A stretch of 38,961 bases of DNA, taken from Microbacteriaceae bacterium PS02066 (GTDB lineage Bacteria > Actinomycetota > Actinomycetes > Actinomycetales > Microbacteriaceae). Positions within the stretch are counted from its first letter, which is position 1; each line of letters opens with the position of its first letter. The notes below the pieces were generated by a model. The model worked only from the letters and a program-made list of their open reading frames with translations. It searched no databases and was not told the DNA's origin. The translations under genes were made by a program, and so were the position numbers. Below, piece by piece: positions 8,709 through 17,004 of the stretch. The stretch covers positions 1 to 38,961 of the forward strand of contig JASCPH010000029.1 of the NCBI GenBank assembly GCA_029959545.1, in the 5' to 3' direction.

Positions 8709-8905
8709 GGGGGAGGACAGACCTGTCGGAAGAGCGAGAGGCGTCCTCGTGGGAACGCGCCGGCGGCGAGTGCTCGGGCGGGGGTGGTGCACCGGGCGTG
8801 ACATCGCAGGGTCACCGGGGCGTCGGCGGTGTGGCCGGCGCACGAAGACACAGTTTACGCCCAGGTTCGCGTCCCGGCGCCGTGGTGGGCCGGGACGCGA
8901 ACCGC

Positions 8906-9271
8906 TCAGCGCCAGATGACGGCGATGGCGGCGTTGGCCAGGGTGAGGATGCCGATTGGCCAGAAGAGCGCCGCGGGCAGCGAGCCGGTGCGACGCTGAC
9001 GCGCCGAACCGATGCCCAGAAGCGCGGCGATGATCAGCAGCACGACGAGCTTCACGCCGATCTTCATGTAGTTCATGTCGTGATCGGTGCCCCACGGTGC
9101 GGCGAGGGCGAGGCCGGCGACCGCGGCGATGGTCATGCCGAGGCTCATCAGGCGAGTCACGCGGATGCGGCGGCTGGCGGCTTCCACGACCCACGCTCCG
9201 AAGAGGATGGCGAAGCCGACGAGGTGCACGAGGACGACGATGTGACGCAGGATCTCCATGCCCGCCACCAT
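8906..9271 (-). CDS. Small integral membrane protein, four helices
   Basis: 121-residue hydrophobic protein with four predicted membrane segments: roughly 8-28 (IVVLVHLVGFAILFGAWVV), 40-60 (SLGMTIAAVAGLALAAPWG), 70-90 (KIGVKLVVLLIIAALLGIG) and 100-120 (ALFWPIGILTLANAAIAVIW). The conserved His, Arg and Lys near the helix ends recall small cytochrome-like membrane proteins, but I do not recognise a named family and assign no function. ATG 9271 is preceded 7 nt upstream by TAATAC and could be leaderless; ATG 9259 (MEILRHI) is an alternative start. Confidence 0.75.
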   Translation of the reverse strand: MVAGMEILRHIVVLVHLVGFAILFGAWVVEAASRRIRVTRLMSLGMTIAAVAGLALAAPWGTDHDMNYMKIGVKLVVLLIIAALLGIGSARQRRTGSLPAALFWPIGILTLANAAIAVIWR

Positions 9272-9309
9272 ACCTTATGTATTACTGAAGGTTGGTCCTC
9301 CTGAACCGC

Positions 9310-9783
9310 TCAGCCGCGCAGTGCGCGAAGCGTGAGCGCGGTGCGCAGTGCCGCATCCGCCGCCTCCGCGCCCTTGTCCTCCTTCGAGCCGGCAAGCCCG
9401 GCGCGGTCGAGTCCCTGCTTCTCGTCATCGAGCGTGAGCACCCCGAAGCCGACGGGCTTGCCGGTGTCGAGGGCGACGCGGGTCAGGCCGTCGGTGGCGG
9501 CCGAGGAGACGAACTCGAAGTGGGGTGTGCCGCCCCGGATGATCACACCGAGGGCGATGACCGCGTCGGCGCCGGACTCCAGCGCCGCCTTGGCGACGAC
9601 GGGCAGCTCGAAGGAGCCGGCCACGCGCACGAGCGAGTATTCGGCGCCGGATGCGGTGAGCACCCGCTCCGCGCCGGCGATGAGTCCGTCGCTGATCGTC
9701 TCGTGCCAGGTGCCGGCGACAATGACGGCCCGAAGGCCGCGGGCGTCGATCTCGGTCTGCTGGGGGGCGCCGTGGCCGCTCAT
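9310..9783 (-). CDS. ribH: 6,7-dimethyl-8-ribityllumazine synthase
   Basis: 157-residue lumazine synthase; it condenses 5-amino-6-ribitylamino-uracil with 3,4-dihydroxy-2-butanone 4-phosphate, the penultimate step of riboflavin synthesis, usually as a 60-mer or pentamer. Visible family features are [39 protein letters not shown], read as the substrate-binding FE(L)P segment, the GVIIRG loop and the catalytic His in TPHFE. It is the last gene of the rib operon: its ATG overlaps the ribBA stop as ATGA, and AGGAG lies 5 nt upstream. Confidence 0.96.
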   Translation of the reverse strand: MSGHGAPQQTEIDARGLRAVIVAGTWHETISDGLIAGAERVLTASGAEYSLVRVAGSFELPVVAKAALESGADAVIALGVIIRGGTPHFEFVSSAATDGLTRVALDTGKPVGFGVLTLDDEKQGLDRAGLAGSKEDKGAEAADAALRTALTLRALRG

Positions 9784-11051
9784 CGGTTCTCCTTCATCTG
9801 CGCGAGCGCTTCGGTGAGGTCCTCGTCCGCGATGATGTGTCCCATCCGGTCGCGCTTGGTGGCGAGGTACTGGTGGTTGTTGGGGCCGACCCCCACGAGC
9901 AGCGGGACCTGCTCGACGACGTCGAGGCCAAGGGCGCGCAGCTGCGTGACCTTGTCGGTGTTGTTGGTCAGCAGGCGCACCCGTTCGACGCCGAGGTCGG
10001 CGAGGATTCCGGCGGCGGCGGCGTAGTCGCGCGCGTCGGCGGGAAGACCCAGCGCCAGGTTCGCGTCGACCGTGTCCAGGCCCCGCTCCTGCAGGTTGTA
10101 CGCGCGCAGCTTGTTGATGAGGCCGATACCGCGACCCTCGTGCCCGCGCATGTAGACGACGACGCCGCCGTCCTTCTCGATGCGGTCGAGCGCCGCATCC
10201 AGTTGCGGTCCGCACTCGCACTTCAACGAACCGAACGCCTCGCCGGTCAGGCACTCCGAATGCACGCGCACGAGCGGCGCGTCGTCCAGCTCGCCCTTGA
10301 CGACGGCCAGGTGGTCGGTGCCCGTCACGCGGTCCTTGTAGGCGAGGAAGCGGAACTCGCCGTGCGAGGTGGGGACGGTTGCCTCGGCGCGCAGGCTCAC
10401 CCGTCGACGGTGCGCGGACGCGGCCGAAGGCTCCTCGCGGGGATCCACCTCGTCCAGGTAGCCGACGAGCTGCTCGATCGTGATCACGGGGATGCCGTCG
10501 CGCTCGCCGAGTGCCATGAGCCCGGGAAGTCGCATCATGCTGCCGTCCTCATCGACGATCTCGGCGATCGCGCCGACGGGCTCGAGCCCTGCCAGGCGCA
10601 TGAGGTCGACAGCAGCCTCCGTGTGGCCGCCGCGCTCGCGCACGCCGCCGTCCACCGCGCGCAGCGGCAGGATGTGGCCAGGGCGGTTCACCGACGAGGG
10701 GGCGGATGCGGGATCCGCCAGCACGTTCAGGGTGTGCGCCCGGTCGGCGGCGCTGATACCGGTCGTCACGCCGGATGCGGCGTCGACGCTCACCGTGTAC
10801 GCGGTGCCGCGCGCATCCTGGTTCACCTCGACCATGGGAGGAAGATCCAGGCGGTCCGCCCACTCCGCGGGCATGGGCGCGCAGATGAAGCCGCTCGACC
10901 AGCGCACCGTCCACGCGATCCACTCGGGGGTCGCGAGCTGCGCCGAGAGGATCACGTCGCCCTCGTTCTCGCGGTTCTCGTCGTCGGCGACGATCACCGG
11001 GCGACCGGCGGCGAGGGCCTCGAGGGCCTCGGGGATGGAACTCAGACTCAT
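9780..11051 (-). CDS. ribBA: Bifunctional DHBP synthase / GTP cyclohydrolase II
   Basis: 423-residue fusion feeding both branches of riboflavin synthesis. The N-terminal RibB domain (1-~205) makes 3,4-dihydroxy-2-butanone 4-phosphate from ribulose 5-phosphate and shows the acidic [10 protein letters not shown] motif. The C-terminal RibA domain (~215-423) opens GTP; it shows [20 protein letters not shown] with the three zinc Cys, [12 protein letters not shown], and [12 protein letters not shown] 11051 overlaps the stop of the upstream riboflavin synthase gene (ATGA) and has AAGGTGG upstream. Both catalytic motif sets appear intact, so both activities are expected. Confidence 0.96.
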   Translation of the reverse strand: MSLSSIPEALEALAAGRPVIVADDENRENEGDVILSAQLATPEWIAWTVRWSSGFICAPMPAEWADRLDLPPMVEVNQDARGTAYTVSVDAASGVTTGISAADRAHTLNVLADPASAPSSVNRPGHILPLRAVDGGVRERGGHTEAAVDLMRLAGLEPVGAIAEIVDEDGSMMRLPGLMALGERDGIPVITIEQLVGYLDEVDPREEPSAASAHRRRVSLRAEATVPTSHGEFRFLAYKDRVTGTDHLAVVKGELDDAPLVRVHSECLTGEAFGSLKCECGPQLDAALDRIEKDGGVVVYMRGHEGRGIGLINKLRAYNLQERGLDTVDANLALGLPADARDYAAAAGILADLGVERVRLLTNNTDKVTQLRALGLDVVEQVPLLVGVGPNNHQYLATKRDRMGHIIADEDLTEALAQMKENR

Positions 11052-11677
11052 CGCGAGCCACCTTCCGTTGCGGGGGCGAAGGCCAGTAGCCGCTGCACGT
11101 GACGCGCCAGGATGTCGGTCTCCAGATTGACGATGTCGCCGGGAACGCGCTCGCCGAGCGTCGTGGCCGCGAGCGTCTCGGGAATGAGCGACACCTCGAA
11201 CCACGCCTCGTCCGCCGACGGATCGCTCGCAGCGCTCACCGTCAGCGAGACGCCGTCGAGGGCGATCGAGCCCTTGTCGACCACGAGCGGAGCGAGCTCC
11301 GCAGGCAGCGAGATGCGGATGACGCGCCACTGGGTGCCGGGGCGGACCTCGAGCACGCGGCCCGTGCCGTCGACGTGGCCCTGCACGATGTGGCCGCCGA
11401 GTCGTCCGCCGGCGGCGGTCGCACGCTCGATGTTGACCGGCGTGCCCGCGGCGACACTGCCGATCGCGGTGACATCCAGTGTCTGGCGCATGACATCGGC
11501 GGTGAACCAGTCCTCGCCCTGATCGACGACCGTGAGGCACACGCCCGAGACGGAGATCGAGTCGCCGTGCGCCGCATCCGACACCGCGCGCGGCGCGGTC
11601 ACCGTCAGGCGCACGCCGTCGCCCGAGGGTTCCGTGTGCGTAACGGTGCCGATCTCTTCGACGATCCCGGTGAACAT
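11048..11677 (-). CDS. ribE: Riboflavin synthase, alpha subunit type
   Basis: 209-residue riboflavin synthase; it dismutates two 6,7-dimethyl-8-ribityllumazine molecules to riboflavin and the RibD product. The family's hallmark N-terminus MFTGIVEE is present, together with two lumazine-binding repeats: the first contains GVCLTVV and the second GHIVQGHVDGTG and GVSLTVS. The start overlaps the ribD stop by one base (TGATG), with AGGAG 7 nt upstream. Its place between ribD and ribBA fixes the role. The same gene is named ribC in some species. Confidence 0.96.
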   Translation of the reverse strand: MFTGIVEEIGTVTHTEPSGDGVRLTVTAPRAVSDAAHGDSISVSGVCLTVVDQGEDWFTADVMRQTLDVTAIGSVAAGTPVNIERATAAGGRLGGHIVQGHVDGTGRVLEVRPGTQWRVIRISLPAELAPLVVDKGSIALDGVSLTVSAASDPSADEAWFEVSLIPETLAATTLGERVPGDIVNLETDILARHVQRLLAFAPATEGGSR

Positions 11678-12732
11678 CAGTGGGCTCCTTCAGTGACGGA
11701 GGGGGACTTTTCGGCGGATGCGGCGGGCCGCGAGATGAGCAGCAGATCGTCGCCGAGTCGGCGGGTCTCGATCAGCTGGAGGCGGCGCGCCTGGGAGATG
11801 TCGCCGACGCCGAGGTCGTCGAGGGCGACGCGGTCGCCGCCGAGCAGCACAGGCGCGACGTAGGTCAGCAGTTCGTCCACGAGACCTTCGCGCAACAGAG
11901 CGCTCTGCAGGTGAGGGCCGCCCTCGACGAACACCCGCTGGATGCCGCGCTCGTACAGGGTGGCCAGGGCCTCATGCAGATCGCGCGTGCGCAGGTGCCA
12001 CGGCTCCTTCGGGTGGCGGCGCACGGCGGCGTCGGTGGGGATGTCGCGTTCGCCGATCACGACGGGTCGCGGCTGCGCCGGCCGCAGCTCGCCGTCCGGC
12101 GTGCGAGCGGTCAGAGCCGGATCGTCCGCGAGGACGGTGCCGGTGCCCGCGACGATCGCGTCGGCGCTCGCGCGCCGGCGGTGCACATCCTCGCGGGCCT
12201 CGGAGCCGGTGATCCACTGGCTGGAGCCGTCGGCCGCCGCCGCGCGCCCGTCGAGGCTCTGCGCCCACTTCAGGGTCACGTGCGGGCGCCCGAGCCGCTG
12301 AGCCTCGGTCCACGAGGCGAGCAGTTCCTGTGCCTGGTCGGCAAGGACGCCGGACTCGATCTCGACGCCCGCCGCACGCAGCCGCTCGGCACCTCCGGAT
12401 GCGGTCGGGGTGGGATCGCTCATCGCGTAGACGACCCGGGCGACACCCGCTTCGATGAGCGCGAGAGCGCACGGACCGGTGCGGCCGGTGTGGTTGCACG
12501 GCTCGAGGGTGACCACGGCCGTCGCGCCGCGCACCGCATCCGGATCGGCCTGCGAGAGCGCGTCGACCTCGGCGTGGGCCGTTCCGGCGCCGTGGTGCCA
12601 GCCCTCGGCGATCACGTCGCCGTCGGGGGCGAGGAGCACGGCGCCCACCTGCGGGTTCACCCCGATGGGGCCTCGCCGGGCAAGCTCCAGCGCTCGCGCC
12701 ATCGCGCGTTCCTCGGTCTCGCTCACCGGCAT
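11677..12732 (-). CDS. ribD: Riboflavin-specific deaminase / reductase
   Basis: 351-residue bifunctional enzyme. The N-terminal cytidine-deaminase-like zinc domain shows HAEVDAL and PCNHTGRTGPC (His-Ala-Glu and two Cys). The C-terminal reductase domain (~150-351) contains VTLKWAQSLDGR, TGSEA and the NADPH-binding VFVEGGPHL. It carries out the second and third steps from the GTP cyclohydrolase product. It is the first gene of the rib operon, preceded by an FMN riboswitch with a ~215-nt leader; AGGAGG lies 7 nt before ATG 12732. Confidence 0.96.
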   Translation of the reverse strand: MPVSETEERAMARALELARRGPIGVNPQVGAVLLAPDGDVIAEGWHHGAGTAHAEVDALSQADPDAVRGATAVVTLEPCNHTGRTGPCALALIEAGVARVVYAMSDPTPTASGGAERLRAAGVEIESGVLADQAQELLASWTEAQRLGRPHVTLKWAQSLDGRAAAADGSSQWITGSEAREDVHRRRASADAIVAGTGTVLADDPALTARTPDGELRPAQPRPVVIGERDIPTDAAVRRHPKEPWHLRTRDLHEALATLYERGIQRVFVEGGPHLQSALLREGLVDELLTYVAPVLLGGDRVALDDLGVGDISQARRLQLIETRRLGDDLLLISRPAASAEKSPSVTEGAH

Positions 12733-12799
12733 TCTCGGGCCTCCTGATCGGCGGGCTCCGGGTAGCCGTCGCGGCGCTCGCGGACACGTCGCTGAGCGC

Positions 12800-12948
12800 T
12801 CGTGCGCCTCCCATCCGGACTCGCGACCTGTGTCGCATCACCGTCGGTCCCGGAATTCCACCGGATCGGCGATCCCCTCCTCACGAAGGATCACGCTCGC
12901 GGACTGTCACCGCCGGTTCGGATTCTCACCGACCCCGGAGCACGTTCT
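12800..12948 (-). promoter_or_regulatory. FMN riboswitch (RFN element) before ribD
   Basis: Read on the minus strand, the leader carries the conserved RFN parts in order: CTCCGGGGTCGGTGAGAATC, CCGAACCGGCGGTGACAGTC, CGCGAG, the variable arm GGATCGCCGATCCGGTGGAATTCC given in part here, GACGGT, and GTCCGGATGGGAGG followed by GCACGAG, which closes helix P1 with GTGCTC. A -10-like TACACT (12955-12960) places the transcription start just before it. The remaining ~65 nt to the AGGAGG of ribD contain no T run, so control is more likely at translation initiation than by termination (inference). Confidence 0.93.
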
Positions 12949-13010
12949 GCACTGAGTGTAGTCAACGCCGGATCGTCCGTTTCATTCCCGGACATGCACC
13001 GACACGTATC

Positions 13011-13874
13011 TCACTTCAGCAGGCGCGACAGGCGTCGGTCCGCCAGCACCTTGCCGCCGGTCTGGCACGTGGCGCAGTACTCGAGCGAGTTGTCGGCGAA
13101 GAACACCGACCGCACGACGTCGCCGCACACCGGGCACGCCTGGCCTTGGCGGCCGTGCACCCGCATCCCGCGCCGCTTGGCGTCCTTCAGCTCCGCAGGA
13201 GGCTTGCCGGATGCGGCCTCCACCGCGTCGCGCAGGGTGTCGATCGTGGCGGCGTACAGCGTGTCGATCTCGACGTCGTCGAGGGTGGCTGCCAGCGCGT
13301 ACGGCGAGAGCCGCGCGACGTGGAGGATCTCGTCGGAGTAGGCGTTGCCGATTCCGGCGACGATCGACTGATCTCGCAGAACCCCCTTGATCTGCGTGCG
13401 GCGGCCGGCCAGGAGCTTCGCCAGCACATCGCGCGTGAAGGCGGGATCGAGAGGGTCGGGGCCGAGTCTGGCGATGCCGGGAACATCTGCCGGCTCACGC
13501 ACGACAGACACCGCGAGCGACTTCTTCGTGCCCGCCTCGGTGAGATCGAACCCCGAGCCGTCGGCGAACCCGACGCGCAGCGCGATGGGGGAGCGGCCCG
13601 GTTTGATCACCGTCGCGGGCAGGGTGTCGTGCCAGCGCAACCAGCCCGCCTTCGCCAAGTGGAAGACGAGGTGCGCGCCCGCATCCGTCGCGATGTCCAC
13701 GAACTTGCCGCGGCGGGCGACGGTCTCGACGTGAGCCCCGATGAGAACCTCGATGGGCGGGTCGTAGGTCTTCAGTGCGGAGATCGCGGTGATCCGTGCC
13801 TGGGTGATCTCGAGGCCGTTCAGGCGCGCGCCGAGGAAGTCGACGAGTCCCTGGACCTCCGGCATCTCGGGCAT
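13011..13874 (-). CDS. Fpg/Nei family DNA glycosylase-lyase
   Basis: 287-residue base-excision repair enzyme removing oxidised bases. The start MPEMPEVQ gives the catalytic N-terminal Pro and Glu once Met is removed, and RRGKFVD holds the conserved Lys. A helix-two-turn-helix contains VAGIGNAYSDEILH, and the C-terminus has a zinc finger with Cys pairs CPVC and CATC. In my alignment the zinc-finger Arg found in E. coli Fpg (before the YC) is Asn here (DNSLEYC), so specificity may differ from classical MutM. ATG 13874 has AGGA 7 nt upstream. It sits alone between the riboswitch promoter and a GNAT gene. Confidence 0.88.
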   Translation of the reverse strand: MPEMPEVQGLVDFLGARLNGLEITQARITAISALKTYDPPIEVLIGAHVETVARRGKFVDIATDAGAHLVFHLAKAGWLRWHDTLPATVIKPGRSPIALRVGFADGSGFDLTEAGTKKSLAVSVVREPADVPGIARLGPDPLDPAFTRDVLAKLLAGRRTQIKGVLRDQSIVAGIGNAYSDEILHVARLSPYALAATLDDVEIDTLYAATIDTLRDAVEAASGKPPAELKDAKRRGMRVHGRQGQACPVCGDVVRSVFFADNSLEYCATCQTGGKVLADRRLSRLLK

Positions 13875-13905
13875 GGCGCCATCCTGCCATGCACCGCCGA
13901 CGCCG

Positions 13906-14472
13906 TCAGAGGGCTATCGGCCACTCCTGCCGCGTGCGATCATCCGTCGCCAGAAGGCTCGCGATCCATCCGTCGCTGCGCTGGCCGTGGCCGTTGCGCA
14001 GGGCCTGGCGCAGAGTTCCCTCGAACCGGAAGCCCAGCGCCTGCGCCGCTCGAGCGGACGCCGTGTTCCCCACGGCCGCGCGCCACTCCACGCGCACGAG
14101 CTCGAGTGCGTCGGTCGAGAAACCCCAGTCGATGACCGCGTCGGATGCCTCTCGCACGATGCCCTGACCGCGTGCCGCGGCCGTCACCCAGAAGCCGAGC
14201 TCCGCCGATTCTGTGTCCTGCAGATCGTGCAGGCCGACCATTCCCACGAGCGCGCCGTCGAGGCGGATCGCCCACGTGGCGTGCGAGAGCTCCTCCCAGC
14301 GCTCGATGGCCTGCGCCACGAACTGATCGGCGAACTCACGCGGGTACGGCGAGGGGACGGTCGTGAAGAACGGGATCGCCGGGTCCTGACAAGCCTCGTA
14401 TATGGCATCGGCGTCGGATGCGGTCGGCGCCGACAGTTCGAGCCTTGCGGTGTGAAGGGCGACGGGCAGCAT
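13906..14472 (-). CDS. GNAT acetyltransferase, RimJ/RimL type
   Basis: 188-residue GCN5-related N-acetyltransferase. The N-terminus TARLELSAPTASDADAIYE is typical of the RimJ/RimL group; the acetyl-CoA-binding motif appears as AARGQGIVREASDAV, and NTASARAAQALGFRFEGTLR is the characteristic C-terminal segment. Members acetylate ribosomal proteins or small amines or antibiotics; the substrate here is unknown. There is no Shine-Dalgarno, but TAGCGT lies 6 nt before the ATG, suggesting a leaderless transcript. Confidence 0.9.
   Translation of the reverse strand: MLPVALHTARLELSAPTASDADAIYEACQDPAIPFFTTVPSPYPREFADQFVAQAIERWEELSHATWAIRLDGALVGMVGLHDLQDTESAELGFWVTAAARGQGIVREASDAVIDWGFSTDALELVRVEWRAAVGNTASARAAQALGFRFEGTLRQALRNGHGQRSDGWIASLLATDDRTRQEWPIAL
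14079..14084 (-). other. No feature assigned (internal position noted only as coding DNA)
   Basis: This short stretch is part of the GNAT coding region; nothing separate is supported here. Confidence 0.02.
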
Positions 14473-14478
14473 CCCGTC

Positions 14479-14484
14479 ACGCTA
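14479..14484 (-). promoter_or_regulatory. -10 element of leaderless GNAT promoter
   Basis: On the minus strand TAGCGT-GACGGG-ATG: the -10-like hexamer ends 6 nt before the start codon of the acetyltransferase gene. Confidence 0.45.
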
Positions 14485-14493
14485 CCCTGCGCG

Positions 14494-15750
14494 TCAGACC
14501 CGGACGTCGCCCGTGGACCGCGGCGTCAGGCGCTGCAGCTGGGTCACGTGAGCCGGGGTCAGCTCGGCGAGCTCGCTCACCTGGAGCAGCTTCATCGTGC
14601 GCTCGACCTGCTCGGCCAGGATGGCGATCGCCCGGTCGACACCAGCCCGCCCGCCGGCCATCAGCCCGTACAGGTAGGCGCGGCCGATCAGGGTGAACTT
14701 CGCGCCCATCGCGATCGAGGCGACGATGTCGGCGCCGTCCATGATGCCGGTGTCGATCGCGATCTCGGTGTCGCGTCCGACCTCGCGCACCACCTCCGGC
14801 AGCAGATGGAAGGGGATGGGTGCCCGGTCGAGCTGGCGGCCGCCGTGGTTCGACAGGACGAGTCCGTCGACGCCGAGATCGACGAGCTTGCGCGCATCCG
14901 GAACGTTCTGCACGCCCTTGATCACGATCTTTCCGGGCCACAGCGAACGGATGATGTCGAGGTCTTCGAACGATATGGAGGGGTCCATCGCGTTGTTGAG
15001 CAGTTCGCCGACGGTGCCGCCGGTTGTGGTTAGCGACGCGAACTCGAGCTTCGGCGTGGTCAGGAAGTCGAACCACCACCACGGGCGGGGGATTGCGTTG
15101 ACGATCGTCCCGATGCTGAGCTGGGGCGGGATGGAGAACCCGTTCCGTTTGTCGCGCAAACGCGCACCCGCGACGGGGGTGTCGACGGTGAAGAACAGGG
15201 TGTCGAAGCCCGCCTTGGCGGCACGTTCGACGAGGCCGTAGGAGATGTCGCGATCGCGCATGACGTACAGCTGGAACCAGTTGCGACCGTGCGGATTGGT
15301 CGCCTTCACGTTCTCGATCGATGTCGTCCCGAGGGTCGAGAGGGTGAAGGGGATGCCGGCCGCCCCGGCGGCGGCGGCGCCCGCGTACTCGCCCTCCGTC
15401 TGCATCAGACGGGTGAAGCCGGTCGGTGCGATGCCGAAGGGGAGGGCGGAAGGCCCGCCGAAGATCGTCGTGCTGGTGTCGACGTGCGAGACGTCGCGCA
15501 GGATCGCGGGATGGAACTCGATGTCGCGGAACGCCTGGCGGGCCCGCTGCAGCGAGATCTCCCCATCCGCAGCGCCATCGGTGTAGTCGAAGGCGGCCTT
15601 CGGAGTTCGGCGCTTCGCGATCCGCCGGAGATCGTCGATCGTGAGCGCTGCGGAAAGGCGCCGACGCTTCGCGTTCAGATCCGGGGTCTTGAACTGCATG
15701 AGTTCGAGCAGTTCGCGCGGTTGGGGGAGTTGTCGGCTGATGGGACTCAT
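14494..15750 (-). CDS. lldD: L-lactate dehydrogenase-type FMN alpha-hydroxy acid oxidoreductase
   Basis: 418-residue FMN-dependent alpha-hydroxy acid dehydrogenase/oxidase, membrane-associated in LldD relatives, oxidising L-lactate to pyruvate and passing electrons to quinone. Family features: [13 protein letters not shown] near residue 50, the FMN-binding APTGF, the Lys in IVIKGVQ, and the catalytic His-Arg motif [10 protein letters not shown] followed by [13 protein letters not shown] 15750 has AAGGA 5 nt upstream. It is divergent from a FadR/LldR-type regulator, which supports L-lactate as substrate, although another 2-hydroxy acid such as glycolate or mandelate is possible. Confidence 0.88.
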   Translation of the reverse strand: MSPISRQLPQPRELLELMQFKTPDLNAKRRRLSAALTIDDLRRIAKRRTPKAAFDYTDGAADGEISLQRARQAFRDIEFHPAILRDVSHVDTSTTIFGGPSALPFGIAPTGFTRLMQTEGEYAGAAAAGAAGIPFTLSTLGTTSIENVKATNPHGRNWFQLYVMRDRDISYGLVERAAKAGFDTLFFTVDTPVAGARLRDKRNGFSIPPQLSIGTIVNAIPRPWWWFDFLTTPKLEFASLTTTGGTVGELLNNAMDPSISFEDLDIIRSLWPGKIVIKGVQNVPDARKLVDLGVDGLVLSNHGGRQLDRAPIPFHLLPEVVREVGRDTEIAIDTGIMDGADIVASIAMGAKFTLIGRAYLYGLMAGGRAGVDRAIAILAEQVERTMKLLQVSELAELTPAHVTQLQRLTPRSTGDVRV

Positions 15751-15797
15751 TGTCGTCCTTCGAGGTGGGAACACGCGGCGCAGCGGAGCGTATTTAT

Positions 15798-15808
15798 TGG
15801 TCTGACCT
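15798..15808. promoter_or_regulatory. Candidate LldR/FadR-type operator
   Basis: TGGTCTGACCT lies in the 135-bp gap between lldD and the regulator. It fits the FadR-family operator pattern TNGTNNNACNA at all but the last base and is a near-palindrome (GGTC-TG-ACC with one extra base). A binding site for the neighbouring regulator is inferred; lactate would relieve repression in the LldR model. Confidence 0.55.
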
Positions 15809-15885
15809 CTGCGATACAGTAGACCTCGGCCTCGGCGACGTCAACCCGCCGGTTGCGTTCGGCTCGAAGGCGAGAGGATACCCCG

Positions 15886-16617
15886 GTGACAGATCAGCGC
15901 ACCCCGGAATGGGCACCCGTGCAGCGCAGTCGCGCGCACGAACTCGTCATCCAGGCGATTGAGGACCAGATCATGGCGGGGTCGCTGCAGGTGGGTGATC
16001 CGCTTCCCTCGGAGCGCGAGCTCGCCGCGCGCCTGGGCGTGAGCCGCGCGGGCGTCCGCGAGGCCGTGCGTGTTCTCGAAGGGCAGGGCGTGCTGCGCGC
16101 CCAGGTCGGAGCGGGCGCAGATGCGGGCACCTTCGTCGCCGCGCTGCCGGATGCGGCGCTCACCCGCTTCCTGCGGCTGCACGCCGCTCTCGCGAACTAC
16201 CCCTACCCCGATGTCATCGAGGCGCGCATCGTACTCGAACGCTCGAGCGCCGAACTCGCCGCGCGCAACGCCGATGCCGACGCCATCGCGGCGATCCGCA
16301 CGGCGCTCGACGCGGGCGTCGTCGCCGGGCTCGTTCCTGCGGAGTACAACGACACCGACACGGCGTTCCACGTCGCGATCGCGCAGGCCGGCGGCAACCG
16401 GCTCGTCGCATCGATGACGGTCGCGATCCGGGAGTCGCTGAGCGGCCGCATCCTCGAGGCCCTCCGCGACTACGCGGACTGGGAGCAGTTGGCTGCGGTG
16501 CTGCACACGCAGCACGTCGAGCTGCTCGACGCCATCGAACGACACGACGGCGCCGCCGCCGCCGACCTCGCCGAGCGCCACATCCGCTTCGCCGTCGACG
16601 CGCTCGTCGGCGGCTGA
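15886..16617 (+). CDS. FadR/LldR-type GntR-family regulator
   Basis: 243-residue regulator. A winged helix spans about residues 20-85 (ELVIQAIEDQIMAGSLQVGDPLPSERELAARLGVSRAGVREAVRVLEGQGVL in pieces), with the FCD ligand domain after it (about 100-235), where Asp, His and His residues such as DTAFHVAIAQ and HVELLDAI form the metal/effector site. GTG 15886 is the chosen start: GAGAGGA lies 7 nt upstream, while the in-frame ATG at 15853 has no such site. Divergent from lldD with an operator-like sequence between them, so it most likely represses the lactate gene. Confidence 0.9.
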   Translation: MTDQRTPEWAPVQRSRAHELVIQAIEDQIMAGSLQVGDPLPSERELAARLGVSRAGVREAVRVLEGQGVLRAQVGAGADAGTFVAALPDAALTRFLRLHAALANYPYPDVIEARIVLERSSAELAARNADADAIAAIRTALDAGVVAGLVPAEYNDTDTAFHVAIAQAGGNRLVASMTVAIRESLSGRILEALRDYADWEQLAAVLHTQHVELLDAIERHDGAAAADLAERHIRFAVDALVGG

Positions 16618-16677
16618 TCCTGCCGCGCGGCTGGCTCTGACCGGAGTCGGCTCGTGGCACGGGCTCCTGTCCCGACC

Positions 16678-16876
16678 CGAACTCCTGCACATCCGGCGCC
16701 GGGTGCTTCTCCGGCTACCGGGGAGGCGGTTTTGCAGGAGTTCGGGCCGTGTGGTTCTCCTCGACGGGACCGGCGCCACCGCCACCTCCTGCCCGTCCGC
16801 CCGTACCGAACTCCTGCACATCCGGCGTGGGGTGCTCTCCGCCGCCACGGGGCACCGTGTCTGCAGGAGTTCGGCC
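16678..16876. repeat. Family B hairpins B1 and B2, left of nuclease gene B
   Basis: Two ~69-nt hairpins, each opening with CGAACTCCTGCA and closing with TGCAGGAGTTCG. B1 has arms at 16678-16689 and 16733-16744; B2 has arms at 16807-16818 and 16862-16873. The loops of both begin CATCCGGCG and share GGGTGC and CTCCG, so the two units are recent relatives. A 28-bp segment at 16722-16749, spanning the B1 closing arm, recurs with one mismatch at 18126-18153 in the last unit on the other side of the gene. The rest of 16618-17004 has no gene that I can support. Confidence 0.9.
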
Positions 16877-17004
16877 CGTTCACTCGTCGCGATCGCGACC
16901 ATCCCGCTCCGGGGGTGTTCTCCACCGGCCTGATCGCGCGGCGAGTTGCTCGTGTCGGATGGTCCCGTCGCAGGTCGGTCCGTGATGGCCGTGAGGCTGT
17001 CGGG

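Noticed and set aside
5883..8801. 972-codon open frame on the plus strand
   Set aside because: It runs antisense across the ABC and MFS genes; its Arg/Asp/Glu/His-rich composition is typical of a GC-rich shadow frame and it has no recognisable domain.
14079..14084. The low-confidence 'other' entry listed at this position among the features
   Set aside because: It marks ordinary coding DNA in the GNAT gene and supports no separate feature; it should be ignored.
16654..17004. N-terminal extension of nuclease gene B
   Set aside because: The open frame passes through hairpins B1 and B2 and has no homology-like content; ATG 17005 has a ribosome binding site.
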